From positions 124,001 through 188,000 of the forward strand of contig NZ_LMFO01000030.1 of the NCBI RefSeq assembly GCF_001426865.1: a stretch of DNA of 64,000 nt, in the 5' to 3' direction. The notes under the pieces are model-generated. The model was not told the origin of the DNA. It saw only the letters and a list, made by a program, of their open reading frames with translations, and made no database searches. This document shows, piece after piece, positions 1-8,590 of this stretch; the first letter of the stretch is position 1, and each line of letters begins with the position of its first letter. Origin of the DNA: Paenibacillus sp. Root52 (lineage in GTDB: Bacteria > Bacillota > Bacilli > Paenibacillales > Paenibacillaceae). A program made the translations under genes and the position numbers.

Positions 1-762
1 GGAAAGACGATTCAACGTGAGATCATAAATTTCCAGCTTCGGATTCGCCGCTTGATGCCAGTAGTTGCCTACTTTGGTCTGCTTGCTGGCATCTACAACA
101 ATGCGGTCATTACCTGCTTTTAGCACAGCACCATTGATGGTTTTCGCTGTGATCAGCTTGCCCTTGGCGTCATAAAGTGAAATGGATGAACGAACAGAAC
201 CGTTCGATAAAGGCCCCGTACTGGAAGCAATCATTACTGTACCATTATTCATTAGATATAAGTCAGATGGCGCGTTGACCGTTTTGACCCAATTTGTTTT
301 TCCGGAAGTATTGTAAGAATATACTTTTTTCGTTCCATCGGAATATTCCATGTATACATAGGCTGTTCCGTTATCGGCGTACAACGAATTGGAGTATGTA
401 GTATAAGGGCCACTTTTCTCATGAAAAATAACGTTCCACTTCAGTTTACCTGTTGTAGCATCCAGTGCCTGGAGTGAGTCCAGATTCCAATCAAGCGTCG
501 TTTTGCTGTTGATTTTGGTTACAGGCTGATAAGAGTGCACGTACACCAGATTTTTGGAGGGTACGGCGTGAATTTCCTTAATTCGAATGTCTTCCTGAGC
601 GTTCACTTCAGAGAGCATGAGAGATGAGGAAGTCCAGGAAGGCTTGGTTAGCGCTTCCGTTGAAGTTGCTGCGTAGCTTGGTGTATTCATGCTGAAGAGG
701 AGCACGCCGCTAAGTAAAAGGGCAGCCCATGTTTTGGTATTTCGTTTGCTGAGTGTATGCAA
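1..762 (-). CDS. Secreted beta-propeller-like protein, partial (C-terminus outside window)
   Basis: The frame is open for 254 codons from a TTG start to the left edge, so the C-terminus is missing. The TTG start has AGGTGG about 7 nt upstream. The N-terminus is a signal peptide: basic KR, then a hydrophobic run (WAALLLSGVLLFSM) and a likely cut after SYA. The mature part carries repeated LDATTGKLKWN-like and YNTSGKTNWV-like stretches, as in PQQ-type or WD-like beta-propeller blades. No catalytic residues are recognisable. It is probably exported to the wall or medium. It stands alone on the minus strand with its own upstream promoter-like region. Its specific role is unknown. Confidence 0.75.
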   Translation of the reverse strand, partial: MHTLSKRNTKTWAALLLSGVLLFSMNTPSYAATSTEALTKPSWTSSSLMLSEVNAQEDIRIKEIHAVPSKNLVYVHSYQPVTKINSKTTLDWNLDSLQALDATTGKLKWNVIFHEKSGPYTTYSNSLYADNGTAYVYMEYSDGTKKVYSYNTSGKTNWVKTVNAPSDLYLMNNGTVMIASSTGPLSNGSVRSSISLYDAKGKLITAKTINGAVLKAGNDRIVVDASKQTKVGNYWHQAANPKLEIYDLTLNRLS

Positions 763-780
763 GTTATAAACCACCTTTCT

Positions 781-837
781 TCGGTTCGAATAGAACCGAT
801 TGTTGAATTCTACCATTTATAGCAAGTTGAATTCAAC
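781..837 (-). promoter_or_regulatory. Promoter region and inverted repeats before the partial propeller gene
   Basis: On the minus strand, TGCTATAAA (plus 816-824) reads as an extended -10 element. Between it and the ribosome binding site lies a 7-bp inverted repeat, TCGGTTC at 781-787 and GAACCGA at 793-799. GTTGAATTC occurs twice (802-810 and 826-834), the second inside the 12-bp palindrome GTTGAATTCAAC. The repeats could be operators. No regulator is identified. Confidence 0.4.
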
Positions 838-1020
838 CTAATGGGTTGTAACCTTTTATCAATATAAATAGGTAATTGTAGTTGTTTGCAGAATTTTGGC
901 GGTTACAAGGAATTCATCTTCTTTCGGCCGAGGTGGAAGTCTGATATATTTAGTCCGGTGGCGAAGACGAATCATAGATTTGGTATCATTTTGATAAGGG
1001 AATGGACAAGGAGAACAGAC

Positions 1021-1626
1021 ATGAATTGGAACGACAATTGGACCACCTGGGTCATCGGCTGTATCGCTGCATTACTCATATTGGTATGGATTATTCGCCG
1101 TATTATTGGGCGAGGGCAGCGCATACGCAGAGAAGCCAATCCCCGCAAAATTACAATTCGAGACATTGATAAAATGCAGGATGGATCGGAATTCGAGCTG
1201 TATCTATTTCATTTGTTTCAACAGATGGGATATGCCGAGGTGCACAAGACGACAAGCAGCCGAGATTTTGGAGCAGACCTCGTGTTTACGGATAGATTGG
1301 GTCGAAGAAATGTCATTCAAGCGAAGCGATACGGGGCTAACCATCCTGTAGGGCTAAGTGCTGTGCAGGAGATATTTACATCCATGCGTTATTATGAAGC
1401 AGATCGTTCTATCGTATTGACGTCGGCTCGATACACGGAGGCGTGCCGAACACTCGCTGCTGTGAATGGTGTAAAGTTACTGGATCGAGAGGATCTAATG
1501 GACTTAATTACTTTGTTCAAATCGAGAAGAATCGAAGAGGCGATGGAATTAATTGAGGAAGAGGATCACGAACCGATTGAAACATGGCAATCCCGGCAAA
1601 AGAAAGCGACCAAAGCAGCCAAATAA
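1021..1626 (+). CDS. Membrane-anchored Mrr-like restriction endonuclease domain protein
   Basis: 201 aa. One N-terminal membrane segment (about residues 9-24, WVIGCIAALLILVWII) is followed by a cytoplasmic Mrr_cat-type PD-(D/E)xK nuclease fold. GSEFELYLFHLFQQMGY gives the first helix. SRDFGADLV supplies the catalytic Asp, and IQAKRYG supplies the QxK that defines this branch. The segment NHPVGLSAVQEIFTSMRYY is typical of the family. Start: ATG 1021 has AAGGAG 7 nt upstream; the open frame extends further 5' from a TTG but without signals. Family members cleave DNA, often modified DNA. The membrane anchor and lack of a partner methylase make the target unclear. Confidence 0.8.
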   Translation: MNWNDNWTTWVIGCIAALLILVWIIRRIIGRGQRIRREANPRKITIRDIDKMQDGSEFELYLFHLFQQMGYAEVHKTTSSRDFGADLVFTDRLGRRNVIQAKRYGANHPVGLSAVQEIFTSMRYYEADRSIVLTSARYTEACRTLAAVNGVKLLDREDLMDLITLFKSRRIEEAMELIEEEDHEPIETWQSRQKKATKAAK

Positions 1627-1766
1627 GAATTGGCTTCCTGTTTACAGAATAATAGTTTGTTGAATGTGTCGGTAAGATGTACAGTCTCAAGGCACTCATA
1701 CCTTCACATTCAACTGATGCACATGGTATATTGGGGATATCCCAATTCAAGGAGTGTGTTGTCATC

Positions 1767-1988
1767 ATGGCACGAACCCAAACACAAAAGGCATTACGCA
1801 AAGCAGAGCTTGCAGGACAATGGTGTTCAGAACAAAGCAGAAGAAATAACAAAGATTACGGTGCAATCTCGCAGCATGTTCGCATCATGCCTACGAAACA
1901 AGAAAAATTACAAAAGGTCAAACACAAGAAGCGGATCCAGGATGGTGGTGCTTCTTTTTATTTTGTCTTTGCTCGGTTGAGTTGTTGA
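1767..1988 (+). CDS. Small basic protein of unknown function
   Basis: 73 aa, very rich in Lys, Arg and Gln (starts MARTQTQKALRKAELAGQW). AAGGAG lies 12 nt before ATG 1767. Just before that site is a short hairpin-capable palindrome, TTGGG-GATAT-CCCAA (1733-1747). The N-terminal TQKALRKA stretch resembles small basic proteins I have seen in Bacillales genomes, but I cannot name a family with certainty. The last 15 residues (FYFVFARLSC) look unlike the rest, so the 3' end may be frame-shifted relative to relatives. A nucleic-acid-binding role is only a guess from charge. Confidence 0.5.
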   Translation: MARTQTQKALRKAELAGQWCSEQSRRNNKDYGAISQHVRIMPTKQEKLQKVKHKKRIQDGGASFYFVFARLSC

Positions 1989-1996
1989 AAAGTGAT

Positions 1997-2026
1997 ACAA
2001 AAAGGGAGAGCCACAAGACTCCCCTT
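1997..2026 (-). terminator. Terminator of fabV
   Basis: The stem AAGGGAG (2002-2008) pairs with CTCCCcTT (2019-2026). On the minus strand the hairpin is followed by TTTTTG, so it serves the gene ending at 2051. Confidence 0.6.
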
Positions 2027-2050
2027 AAATTTAACGTATTATTTTCACAA

Positions 2051-3241
2051 TTAGCGTAGGTGTGGAACCTCTACATTGGGATCAACGTCTGCTTCGTAAT
2101 CTACGCCGTCGGTTTCAAAACCAAACAGTTGGAAGAACTCTTTACGATAACCTTCGAGATCAGACAGATCATAGATATTATCTGTAGTCAGCTCGTTCCA
2201 AATCTTCGCAACTTCCTCCTGCACGTCGCCCCTCATCTCCCAATCGTCAATACGAATGCGACCTTGTTCATCGGTTGGTACATCGCCACCTGTATATAGA
2301 CGATCCGCGAAGAGACGCTGTAATTGCTCGATGCAGCCCTCATGCAATCCTTTTTCTTTCATGATTTTGTACAATGCGGAAATATACAACGGTACAACCG
2401 GAATCGCTGAGCTGGATTGAGTAACGAGTGCTTTGGCAACGGTAACGTAAGCACGTCCACCCGTAGCACTCAAACGATCATTCAGCTTGTGCGCTGTCGC
2501 TTCCAAATGATCCTTCGCCTGACCGATGGAACCTTCACGGTAGATGGCTTGCGTAAGCTCTGGTCCGATGTAAGAGAACGCGATCGTTGTAGCATCATCA
2601 GCAAGCACGCCACCTTGTTGCAAGGCATCCATCCACAGTTCCCAGTCTTCTCCGCCCATTACGGTTACGGTTTGGCGAATTTCTTCTTCGCTAGCTGGCT
2701 CCAAGGTAACTGAACTAACTTCACCTGTATGGAAGTTGACCGTTTTGTTCGTGTACGATTGTCCAATCGGTTTCAGAACGGAATTGAACACTTCACCTGT
2801 ATTTGGATCAACGCGGCGTGCGGAAGCTACGCTGTAAACAACGAGATCGACTTGACCGAATTCGCTACGGATCAATTCAACGGCTTTCTCTCTCGTTTCG
2901 TTTGCAAATGCGTCACCTGTAATACTGTACGATTGAAGACCGGCTTTTTCGGCTGCTTTCTCAAAAGCGGCAGAATTGTACCAACCTGCGGAAGCGGTAC
3001 GTTTATCAGTGGACGTGCTTGGGCGGTAAATACCGATTGTATTGGCACCTGCTCCGAAGGCAGAGACCACACGTGAAGCTAGTCCGTATCCGGTTGAAGC
3101 ACCAATGACAAGCACATTGCGCGGGCCTTTGATTTCAGGTTGGGATTTTACATATTCAATCTGTTCCTGCACCTGTGCAGCACAGCCTACAGGATGGGAG
3201 GTTGTACAGATAAAACCACGTGTTCTTGGTTTAATAATCAT
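2051..3241 (-). CDS. fabV: Trans-2-enoyl-[ACP]/CoA reductase FabV
   Basis: 396 aa, the usual FabV length. It reduces the trans-2 double bond of enoyl-ACP or enoyl-CoA with NAD(P)H in the last step of fatty-acid elongation. An N-terminal MIIKPRTRGFICTTSHP segment is diagnostic for the family. The dinucleotide-binding loop is VLVIGASTGYG (residues 43-53). The catalytic signature Tyr-X8-Lys is Y234 to K243 in IYREGSIGQAK, distinct from the Tyr-X6-Lys of FabI. Start: ATG at 3241 has AAAGGATG 8 nt upstream; the frame runs about 50 codons further upstream without signals. FabV enzymes are known for insensitivity to triclosan, so this gene may confer tolerance. It stands alone, divergent from an HTH-TPR regulator. 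Confidence 0.95.
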   Translation of the reverse strand: MIIKPRTRGFICTTSHPVGCAAQVQEQIEYVKSQPEIKGPRNVLVIGASTGYGLASRVVSAFGAGANTIGIYRPSTSTDKRTASAGWYNSAAFEKAAEKAGLQSYSITGDAFANETREKAVELIRSEFGQVDLVVYSVASARRVDPNTGEVFNSVLKPIGQSYTNKTVNFHTGEVSSVTLEPASEEEIRQTVTVMGGEDWELWMDALQQGGVLADDATTIAFSYIGPELTQAIYREGSIGQAKDHLEATAHKLNDRLSATGGRAYVTVAKALVTQSSSAIPVVPLYISALYKIMKEKGLHEGCIEQLQRLFADRLYTGGDVPTDEQGRIRIDDWEMRGDVQEEVAKIWNELTTDNIYDLSDLEGYRKEFFQLFGFETDGVDYEADVDPNVEVPHLR

Positions 3242-3442
3242 ATATTGGCATCCTTTCATGTTCAGCTCATATGTTACATACCTTCCTATTGTAAAACAAT
3301 TGGCTCCGAAACGGAAACCGTTTGATTCATTTTTAGGAATAGTGTGGCAATCGGCATTTGAGTTTGCGATGATAGTACATAACATGAAGATGATCATATA
3401 TCCATTTCATTTGTCAAAATAATAGGAAGGATACATAAAATT

Positions 3443-4723
3443 ATGCTCAAGGAACGAATTGAATTTCTAAGTAAAAAGAAACAAATCTCGCGCAAAGATC
3501 TTGTGGATGGCCTGGTTACCCAGGCACACTTTGCTAATATTTTGGCAGAACGCTACGCACTTCCTGAAGACTTGGCAGAGGCCATCGCAGAGCGGTTAGG
3601 GGTACAGCCATCATACCTATTACTTGCGGCTGCGCAGGATGAGCAGACACTTTCGCGTGCCGAAGCGATCTTTGACCAGTTGTCGGTTGCCGCCTCGGCG
3701 ATCCCAGAGGAGAAGGTACATGCATTGGATGACCGAGATGATACACTTACGGTGGAGTTAACCACTGCCTTAATGAAGGCAGTCTATTATCAGCAATTAA
3801 ATGATGCATCCGCACATGAATATATACATAGCTCATACCTGAACTTTTATCTGGAGAAATACGGTCGTCCGGATGATTCGGATCTCCCACGTCCGTTATA
3901 CAAGGCCTTGTTATACTACAAAATACAATACTATCGTTCTAAACATGCTTTTGTGGATGTTCTCACACATGCAACCCGACTTAGTTCGTTACTTCCTCAA
4001 GGAAGTGAGTTTTGGTTGTCTGTGCAGAACATCAAGATGGAAGCGTACATTCAGGTTAGGCAGTACGAAGAGGCCAAGCAGGTGTTTGAGCAGACGATGC
4101 GTCATGTTGTAGATCAGCGATTATTTCATCGTTTATCTGGACTATATGTAGCTTATAGTGGATATTGCTTCACCATGGGGTTTGTGCAAGAGGCGCTCTC
4201 GGCGCTGACTATGGCGGAGGCAAATTTGGTGTACACCAGTAATCAGGGGGAGCTGATGACCGCTATTGCGAATAACCGGATCGTCATGTTGACGATGACG
4301 GGGGAGCTGGATCAGGCCATGGGCGAGATTGAAAGATTCGATTCACTTTTGCAACAGGAGCCAGAAGAGACACAGTACGGCATGAAGCCGCTTATTCTCA
4401 TTTATCGCTGTGAAATCGCCTTGGCTCGTAAAGATTGGGGTATGCTTGCTCTAAGCGTGGATCAACTGCTGCAGTGTGCGACGACGCAGGATCAACAGAT
4501 GAGCGGAATCTTCTATCAAAGTCAACTTGCACTAGCACATGGGGATCAAGGCGTATTTGTGGAACGAGCTTTGGCATGTCTACCTTATTTTGAATCGGCA
4601 CAGCATGCACTAAGGCTAGAACATTTATATGAAGGGTTAGCAGTTGTATCGGAGGATCAGCGCAAGTATAAGGAAGCAGCGATGTATTATCGTAAGCTTG
4701 TCTATCTGCTACGTAATAAATAA
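3443..4723 (+). CDS. HTH-TPR transcriptional regulator, RRNPP-like
   Basis: 426 aa. Residues 1-60 form an XRE-type helix-turn-helix (KERIEFLSKKKQISRKDLV ... AEAIAERLGVQPSYLLL). Residues about 90-426 are all-helical and look like degenerate TPR repeats, ending with the clear unit KYKEAAMYYRKLVYLL. This architecture is shared by peptide-sensing RRNPP regulators such as PlcR and NprR and by other HTH-TPR proteins. AGGAAGGA lies about 12 nt before ATG 3443. I found no convincing signal-peptide gene on either side, which weakens a quorum-sensing reading. It is divergent from fabV across about 200 bp and could act on that gene, but nothing shows it. Confidence 0.7.
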   Translation: MLKERIEFLSKKKQISRKDLVDGLVTQAHFANILAERYALPEDLAEAIAERLGVQPSYLLLAAAQDEQTLSRAEAIFDQLSVAASAIPEEKVHALDDRDDTLTVELTTALMKAVYYQQLNDASAHEYIHSSYLNFYLEKYGRPDDSDLPRPLYKALLYYKIQYYRSKHAFVDVLTHATRLSSLLPQGSEFWLSVQNIKMEAYIQVRQYEEAKQVFEQTMRHVVDQRLFHRLSGLYVAYSGYCFTMGFVQEALSALTMAEANLVYTSNQGELMTAIANNRIVMLTMTGELDQAMGEIERFDSLLQQEPEETQYGMKPLILIYRCEIALARKDWGMLALSVDQLLQCATTQDQQMSGIFYQSQLALAHGDQGVFVERALACLPYFESAQHALRLEHLYEGLAVVSEDQRKYKEAAMYYRKLVYLLRNK

Positions 4724-4760
4724 GATTTATCATCGAATTATCTGTCTGATCGATCAACAG

Positions 4761-4809
4761 AAAAAAAAGCATAGGATAGTTTGGTTAATCTTCCGGCTGT
4801 CCTATGCTT
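4761..4809 (-). terminator. Terminator of the lipoprotein gene
   Basis: AAGCATAGGATAG (4767-4779) pairs with CTGTCCTATGCTT (4797-4809). Eight A residues at 4761-4768 become the U tract for minus-strand transcripts. The plus direction has no T run. Confidence 0.75.
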
Positions 4810-4860
4810 GGTGTACTAATAGATGAATTTGCTTAGTTATAGCTATCTTGATGTAGGTTC

Positions 4861-5283
4861 CTATTGATCATTTTTTGTGAGGTTCCCATTCTCTAGTAGT
4901 CTTTGAATTTGAGTTGTTAATTCTTCGTTGTGGATGTAATAGTGCCCACCCTGTGAATTGGGAGTGAACCCCAGCTTAATCTGGTTGTTTTCTAGCAGAG
5001 ATACCGCGTATAGAAAGCCACTTCTGTCTTCTTGGTTTGAATCAGGCATGAAGGTCATGTCTTTTACTTGATTAATCCATTCTTGAATCTGTTTTTTGTT
5101 TGAGAATACTTTTCTCACGCCTGAGCTACCATCCGTAATCTCAATGGAATCTACATTTGCCATATCCCCTGGGTAGAATTGCTGTAACGTTTGGGTGGTG
5201 AGCTTCTCGACTTGAGGTTCGTTGCAAGCAGTAACCGTAAGCCCACTGAGTAACAGAAGTACAAGTAGACATAATTTCTTCAT
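4861..5283 (-). CDS. Small lipoprotein of unknown function
   Basis: 140 aa. The N-terminus MKKLCLLVLLLLSGLTVTAC is a lipoprotein signal with the lipid-acceptor cysteine at C20. The mature part is hydrophilic and mixed alpha/beta (for example VDSIEITDGSSG and TTQIQRLLENG). I do not recognise a domain. The strong GGGGGAG upstream of ATG 5283 selects this start over an in-frame upstream ATG. A hairpin with a U tract follows downstream, so it appears monocistronic. Location should be the outer face of the membrane. Confidence 0.75.
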   Translation of the reverse strand: MKKLCLLVLLLLSGLTVTACNEPQVEKLTTQTLQQFYPGDMANVDSIEITDGSSGVRKVFSNKKQIQEWINQVKDMTFMPDSNQEDRSGFLYAVSLLENNQIKLGFTPNSQGGHYYIHNEELTTQIQRLLENGNLTKNDQ

Positions 5284-5565
5284 GTTGCTCCCCCTCGTTT
5301 GTAAAATTTGATAATCTTCATCCTCATATCCCATTTCTTTAGGGTGTGTACGCAAAAAAATATGCAGAAAGATAAATTGAAATTAGGACCGTCATCTCTT
5401 TTATTGTGATAATCAAGAAATAGGTGTCATAATGAGCGCGAAAGCGGAGGGTAAATCTCTTCATTCGTCGTTTCTTTTGTATGTACTCAGAAGTGTATTC
5501 AAGAGTATGTCGTTATGTTTATACTTAATATATAACAAATAACACAAATAAAAGAGGTGCTCACC

Positions 5566-5982
5566 ATGGGATGGTTCAGTAGAAAGAACAAACAGGAAGA
5601 TGCGATTGCAAAGGCTGACAAGGTCATGAACAAAGGACTTACTGGCATGATGATGAAGGGTCTGGTATCTAAAGAACATCGAGAGGCAATTAACCAGAGC
5701 ATCCATTCAGCGAAGCAAGCACAATTAGGTGCGAGTGGTTCGCTTCCTTTAACAGCGACTGCTGTCGTGGTAGCGGCTACGGATACCGGGAAACTAATCA
5801 ACTTCGACCCGATCGTTATACTGGTTCTGGATGTGACTGAGACGAATGGGACTACATATCAACGAACACTGGAGACGTTAGTATCGAAGATGCAGATTCC
5901 ACGGGTAGGAGATCGTGTTGGGCTAGGTCAGAATCCCGCTAATCCATCTGAATTAATCTATATGGGACTACTACCAAGCTAG
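5566..5982 (+). CDS. Hypothetical protein with one copy of a repeated beta-rich domain
   Basis: 138 aa with no signal peptide. The first 55 residues are Lys/Met-rich and helical (MGWFSRKNKQEDAIAKADKV). The rest is a beta-rich module of about 75 residues: LTATAVVVAATDTGKLIN, then P-x-V-x-L-x-L-x-V-T-x-x-NG-x-x-Y, and ending NPANPSELIYMGL. The same pattern occurs twice in the next gene. Actinobacterial SHOCT-type proteins carry a similar G-x-A-x-V...TG...N-x-x-P-x-V pattern; that comparison is from memory. RBS AAAGAGGTG lies 6 nt before ATG 5566. The gene is followed 97 nt later by its partner, so co-expression is likely. Function is unknown. Confidence 0.6.
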   Translation: MGWFSRKNKQEDAIAKADKVMNKGLTGMMMKGLVSKEHREAINQSIHSAKQAQLGASGSLPLTATAVVVAATDTGKLINFDPIVILVLDVTETNGTTYQRTLETLVSKMQIPRVGDRVGLGQNPANPSELIYMGLLPS

Positions 5983-6079
5983 GTTGATAAGTAGGAACGT
6001 TAGTGAGAACAAATGCTTGGATGGACTAAAATAATATTACGTTTAACAACTAGACATAGATATTGAAAGGGTGGTACTT

Positions 6080-6874
6080 ATGGTAGGGTTTTTGAGACTT
6101 ATTGGGTTATTACTTGTATTTGGTGTTGGATTCTCGCCATTTTTGGCAGAAAAATTGTGGAATGATCCGTTTATTACGATGCAGGCTTGGTGGTATAGAC
6201 CTGCAATTTATACGGGATTTGCATTGATTTTTGTCCCTTCAATTCTAAGCGCTATTTTCGGCAGAAGCCGTGTGAAGACAGGGATACCTGCCCTTGGTGT
6301 CATCACAAGTATACAACAGACTGGAACCTATATTAATGAACAGCCTGAAGTACGTATCGGTGTTACCGTCTCCCGTAAAGGACATGAGAAATACGATGCT
6401 ACGTTCAAGACAATCATTCCGTTGACGTCTATGGCGCAATTCCAGCCAGGTAGCTTCATTCCACTGCTGGTATCTGAGAAAGATGAACGTAAGGTAGGTT
6501 TGGACCTGAATGGACAATTGTCGCAGCAGGATATGCAGGAATTATTGAATGAGAAAATGGTTCAGGAGGGCGTGTCTCCCGAGATGATGGATATCGCCCG
6601 TACTGGCGAGAAAGCAGTAGCAAAAATACTGGATGTCACTCCAATCGGCGGAGCGAGAGAAGGGAAAATCAAGCTCAAGCTTACTCTCCGCGTGACCAAG
6701 ACGAATGGAGAAACATTTGATATTACTACAGAGAAGGAATTGCTGGCATCCGCGTTATCTCAGGTGCAACAGGGACATATCATTAACATCTTCTATTCTA
6801 AGCACGACCCATCTAAAGTAGTGTTGGCTCTGAATGTGCAGGAAGATCAGATGAATCAGCTGTTCTCCTCCTAA
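6080..6874 (+). CDS. Membrane protein with two copies of the repeated beta-rich domain
   Basis: 264 aa. Two membrane segments lie at the N-terminus (about residues 3-19, FLRLIGLLLVFGVGF, and 38-58, PAIYTGFALIFVPSILSAIF). Two tandem soluble modules follow: ALGVITSIQQTGTYINEQP ... ERKVGLDL (about 68-145) and VAKILDVTPIGG ... VTKTNGETF ... PSKVVLAL (about 182-255). A helical linker (SQQDMQELLNEKM) separates them. Each copy matches the single module of the preceding gene. RBS GAAAGGGTGG lies before ATG 6080. A strong terminator follows. The short loops suggest the modules face the cytoplasm. No catalytic residues are seen; a scaffold or binding role is a guess. Confidence 0.6.
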   Translation: MVGFLRLIGLLLVFGVGFSPFLAEKLWNDPFITMQAWWYRPAIYTGFALIFVPSILSAIFGRSRVKTGIPALGVITSIQQTGTYINEQPEVRIGVTVSRKGHEKYDATFKTIIPLTSMAQFQPGSFIPLLVSEKDERKVGLDLNGQLSQQDMQELLNEKMVQEGVSPEMMDIARTGEKAVAKILDVTPIGGAREGKIKLKLTLRVTKTNGETFDITTEKELLASALSQVQQGHIINIFYSKHDPSKVVLALNVQEDQMNQLFSS

Positions 6875-6890
6875 TTAATGCTACACTAAT

Positions 6891-6940
6891 AATCCCCAGA
6901 TTTCCCTTGTATCAAAGGGTCAGAATCTGGGGATTTATTT
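6891..6940 (+). terminator. Rho-independent terminator
   Basis: AATCCCCAGAT (6891-6901) pairs perfectly with ATCTGGGGATT (6925-6935), followed by TATTT. It ends the two-gene unit upstream. Confidence 0.8.
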
Positions 6941-7023
6941 CAGTATGAAGCTGTTTCGAGCTTGTGCTATAAATTGAACATTGCTGAGTAAAAGCTACGT
7001 AGCTGACTCCTCTATTAAATGCA

Positions 7024-7638
7024 TTAGGGCAATAGAGAGGTTAGCATCGTTCGAAATGAAGGAAATAAAGGTTGTGCTAACGGAGCAAGCTGTGTCCGAG
7101 TCCATGATAGCTGCCCAACCAGAGCCTCATGGTCAAACCAAACAACAGCATAATCCCCATCCTCGCTGGGATTATGGGTATCCCAACACACAGGCCCTGC
7201 ATCATCTTCGTAGGTTGCAAAAGGAATATACCCCTGCGCAATCAAGGGCTCCCATGTTTCCCATAACGTATGTAAACTCCGCAATGGATTGTCTGATGGC
7301 AAATCCGGGAGCCCAACCATGAAGTGATCATAACGCAGATACACATTTAGAACATGTCGGGTTGTAAGGTAGGCAAGATACAATGGAGGAACCGGAAGTG
7401 GAAGATCATGCAATTGTTCTAATCTTCGAACCTGGTCTTCTGTAACCGTAGAGGGTATCATCTTCCAACGAACCCAGCCTTCCTCATCGACCTCACCCAC
7501 TTGCATGTTATGAGGTACTCCATAATCTTCCTCTTCCGTTTTGGCAGGATGAGACATTAGGATATCCCGATGTGGGGTGTCAAAATAAGCCTCCAACGTA
7601 CTCACAATCAAGTTCTGATCCAGCTTCAATTCCTGCAT
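7024..7638 (-). CDS. SMI1/KNR4 (SUKH) family protein
   Basis: 204 aa. The N-terminal part has VRRLEQLHDLPLPVPPLY, the helix and Pro-rich start of the SUKH fold. The core has GYIPFATYEDDAGPVCWDT, the loop-and-strand signature found in SMI1/KNR4 proteins. Many bacterial SUKH proteins are immunity proteins against polymorphic or contact-dependent toxins; others are stand-alone regulators. No toxin gene is adjacent, so its role here is open. AAGGAA lies about 9 nt before ATG 7638. The methyltransferase gene upstream on the same strand ends 48 nt before it, so the two may be co-transcribed. Confidence 0.7.
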   Translation of the reverse strand: MQELKLDQNLIVSTLEAYFDTPHRDILMSHPAKTEEEDYGVPHNMQVGEVDEEGWVRWKMIPSTVTEDQVRRLEQLHDLPLPVPPLYLAYLTTRHVLNVYLRYDHFMVGLPDLPSDNPLRSLHTLWETWEPLIAQGYIPFATYEDDAGPVCWDTHNPSEDGDYAVVWFDHEALVGQLSWTRTQLAPLAQPLFPSFRTMLTSLLP

Positions 7639-7686
7639 TGTACATCATTCCTTATTCACAGATTTATATCATGATGCTTCATAAAA

Positions 7687-8502
7687 TTATACGATTCCTA
7701 GGCGCATGCGATACGAAAATAAAGCTGATCTGGCATGCCCATCGAATACCTTCACTGCCAGTTGTCTGAACTCATCCGCGGCAGTCCGAACTTCATCTGC
7801 ACCAAGCTTCAGAGCAGTTTGTAATCCACCCTGGCTTAGAGCCAGATTGACATAACGGTCTGCGTCGAATGTCTCTCGCTGATGGAATACAATCTCACGA
7901 ACATAGCGGAACAATCCTGATTGCTGAATCTGCCCTAGATGTCCGTCTTTACTCCATTTATAAGCCTGACTCTCTGGACTGGATAGTTGCAATGCTCGGT
8001 TGTCTGCGGTAAGCACTAATTGCTGGTACGCCTGTTCAAGCTGCCAATCTAGCATAGGAGGCCAGTCACAGTCGTAAGCTGCGAAGATCCCTCCCGGTCG
8101 CAACACACGAGCGAACTCGGAGAGAGTCGATTGAGGCTCCATCCAATGAAAGGACTGTGAGCAAGTCAGTATGTCTACACTGTCGTCAGGTAAGCCAAGC
8201 TCATGCGATAAGCCAGATACAAATCGGAGGTTATCCGGTTTTCCTGCAGACTCCCATTTGGACTCGGCAACTGTTCTCATATCATCACTTGGCTCAAATC
8301 CGATAATACGATCTGCTTCATGAAGCCAGATCCATGAGGATAACCCTGTTCCACAGCCTACATCTGCAATCATACGTGGTTTATGACCTAAATACGTCGT
8401 TAGAATATCTACAACTTCGGTGGGAGCAGAAGGTCGATTCTGGTCATATAACGCACCAAAGCCTGTAAATCGATCTACATTGTTACGTCTAATGTCTTGC
8501 AT
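7687..8502 (-). CDS. Class I SAM-dependent methyltransferase
   Basis: 271 aa. Motif I is MIADVGCGTGLSSWIW near residue 44-59, the S-adenosylmethionine loop of the Methyltransf_11 group. The acidic end of strand 2 is IIGFEPSDDM, motif II is SVDILTCSQSFHWM, and post-motif ARVLRPGGIFAAYD completes the pattern. Substrate is not deducible; relatives act on small molecules. AGAAGGAGG lies 8 nt before ATG 8502, which favours this start over one 45 nt upstream. It is upstream of, and on the same strand as, the SUKH gene. Confidence 0.85.
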   Translation of the reverse strand: MQDIRRNNVDRFTGFGALYDQNRPSAPTEVVDILTTYLGHKPRMIADVGCGTGLSSWIWLHEADRIIGFEPSDDMRTVAESKWESAGKPDNLRFVSGLSHELGLPDDSVDILTCSQSFHWMEPQSTLSEFARVLRPGGIFAAYDCDWPPMLDWQLEQAYQQLVLTADNRALQLSSPESQAYKWSKDGHLGQIQQSGLFRYVREIVFHQRETFDADRYVNLALSQGGLQTALKLGADEVRTAADEFRQLAVKVFDGHARSALFSYRMRLGIV

Positions 8503-8590
8503 GGACAAACCTCCTTCTGGGGATAGACGGACGGGATACCACAACATACAACTACAATGTTTCCAAACCCATTCTCTTACAGTATACCAT

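Noticed and set aside
3242..3397. N-terminal extension of fabV by about 50 codons
   Set aside because: Extension residues do not fit the FabV family, whose N-terminus is MIIKPRTRG-like, and AAAGGATG fits ATG 3241.
4812..4860. Short ORF MNLLSYSYLDVGSY after the HTH-TPR gene as a possible signal peptide gene
   Set aside because: No ribosome binding site, no export signal, and it sits behind a terminator facing the other way.
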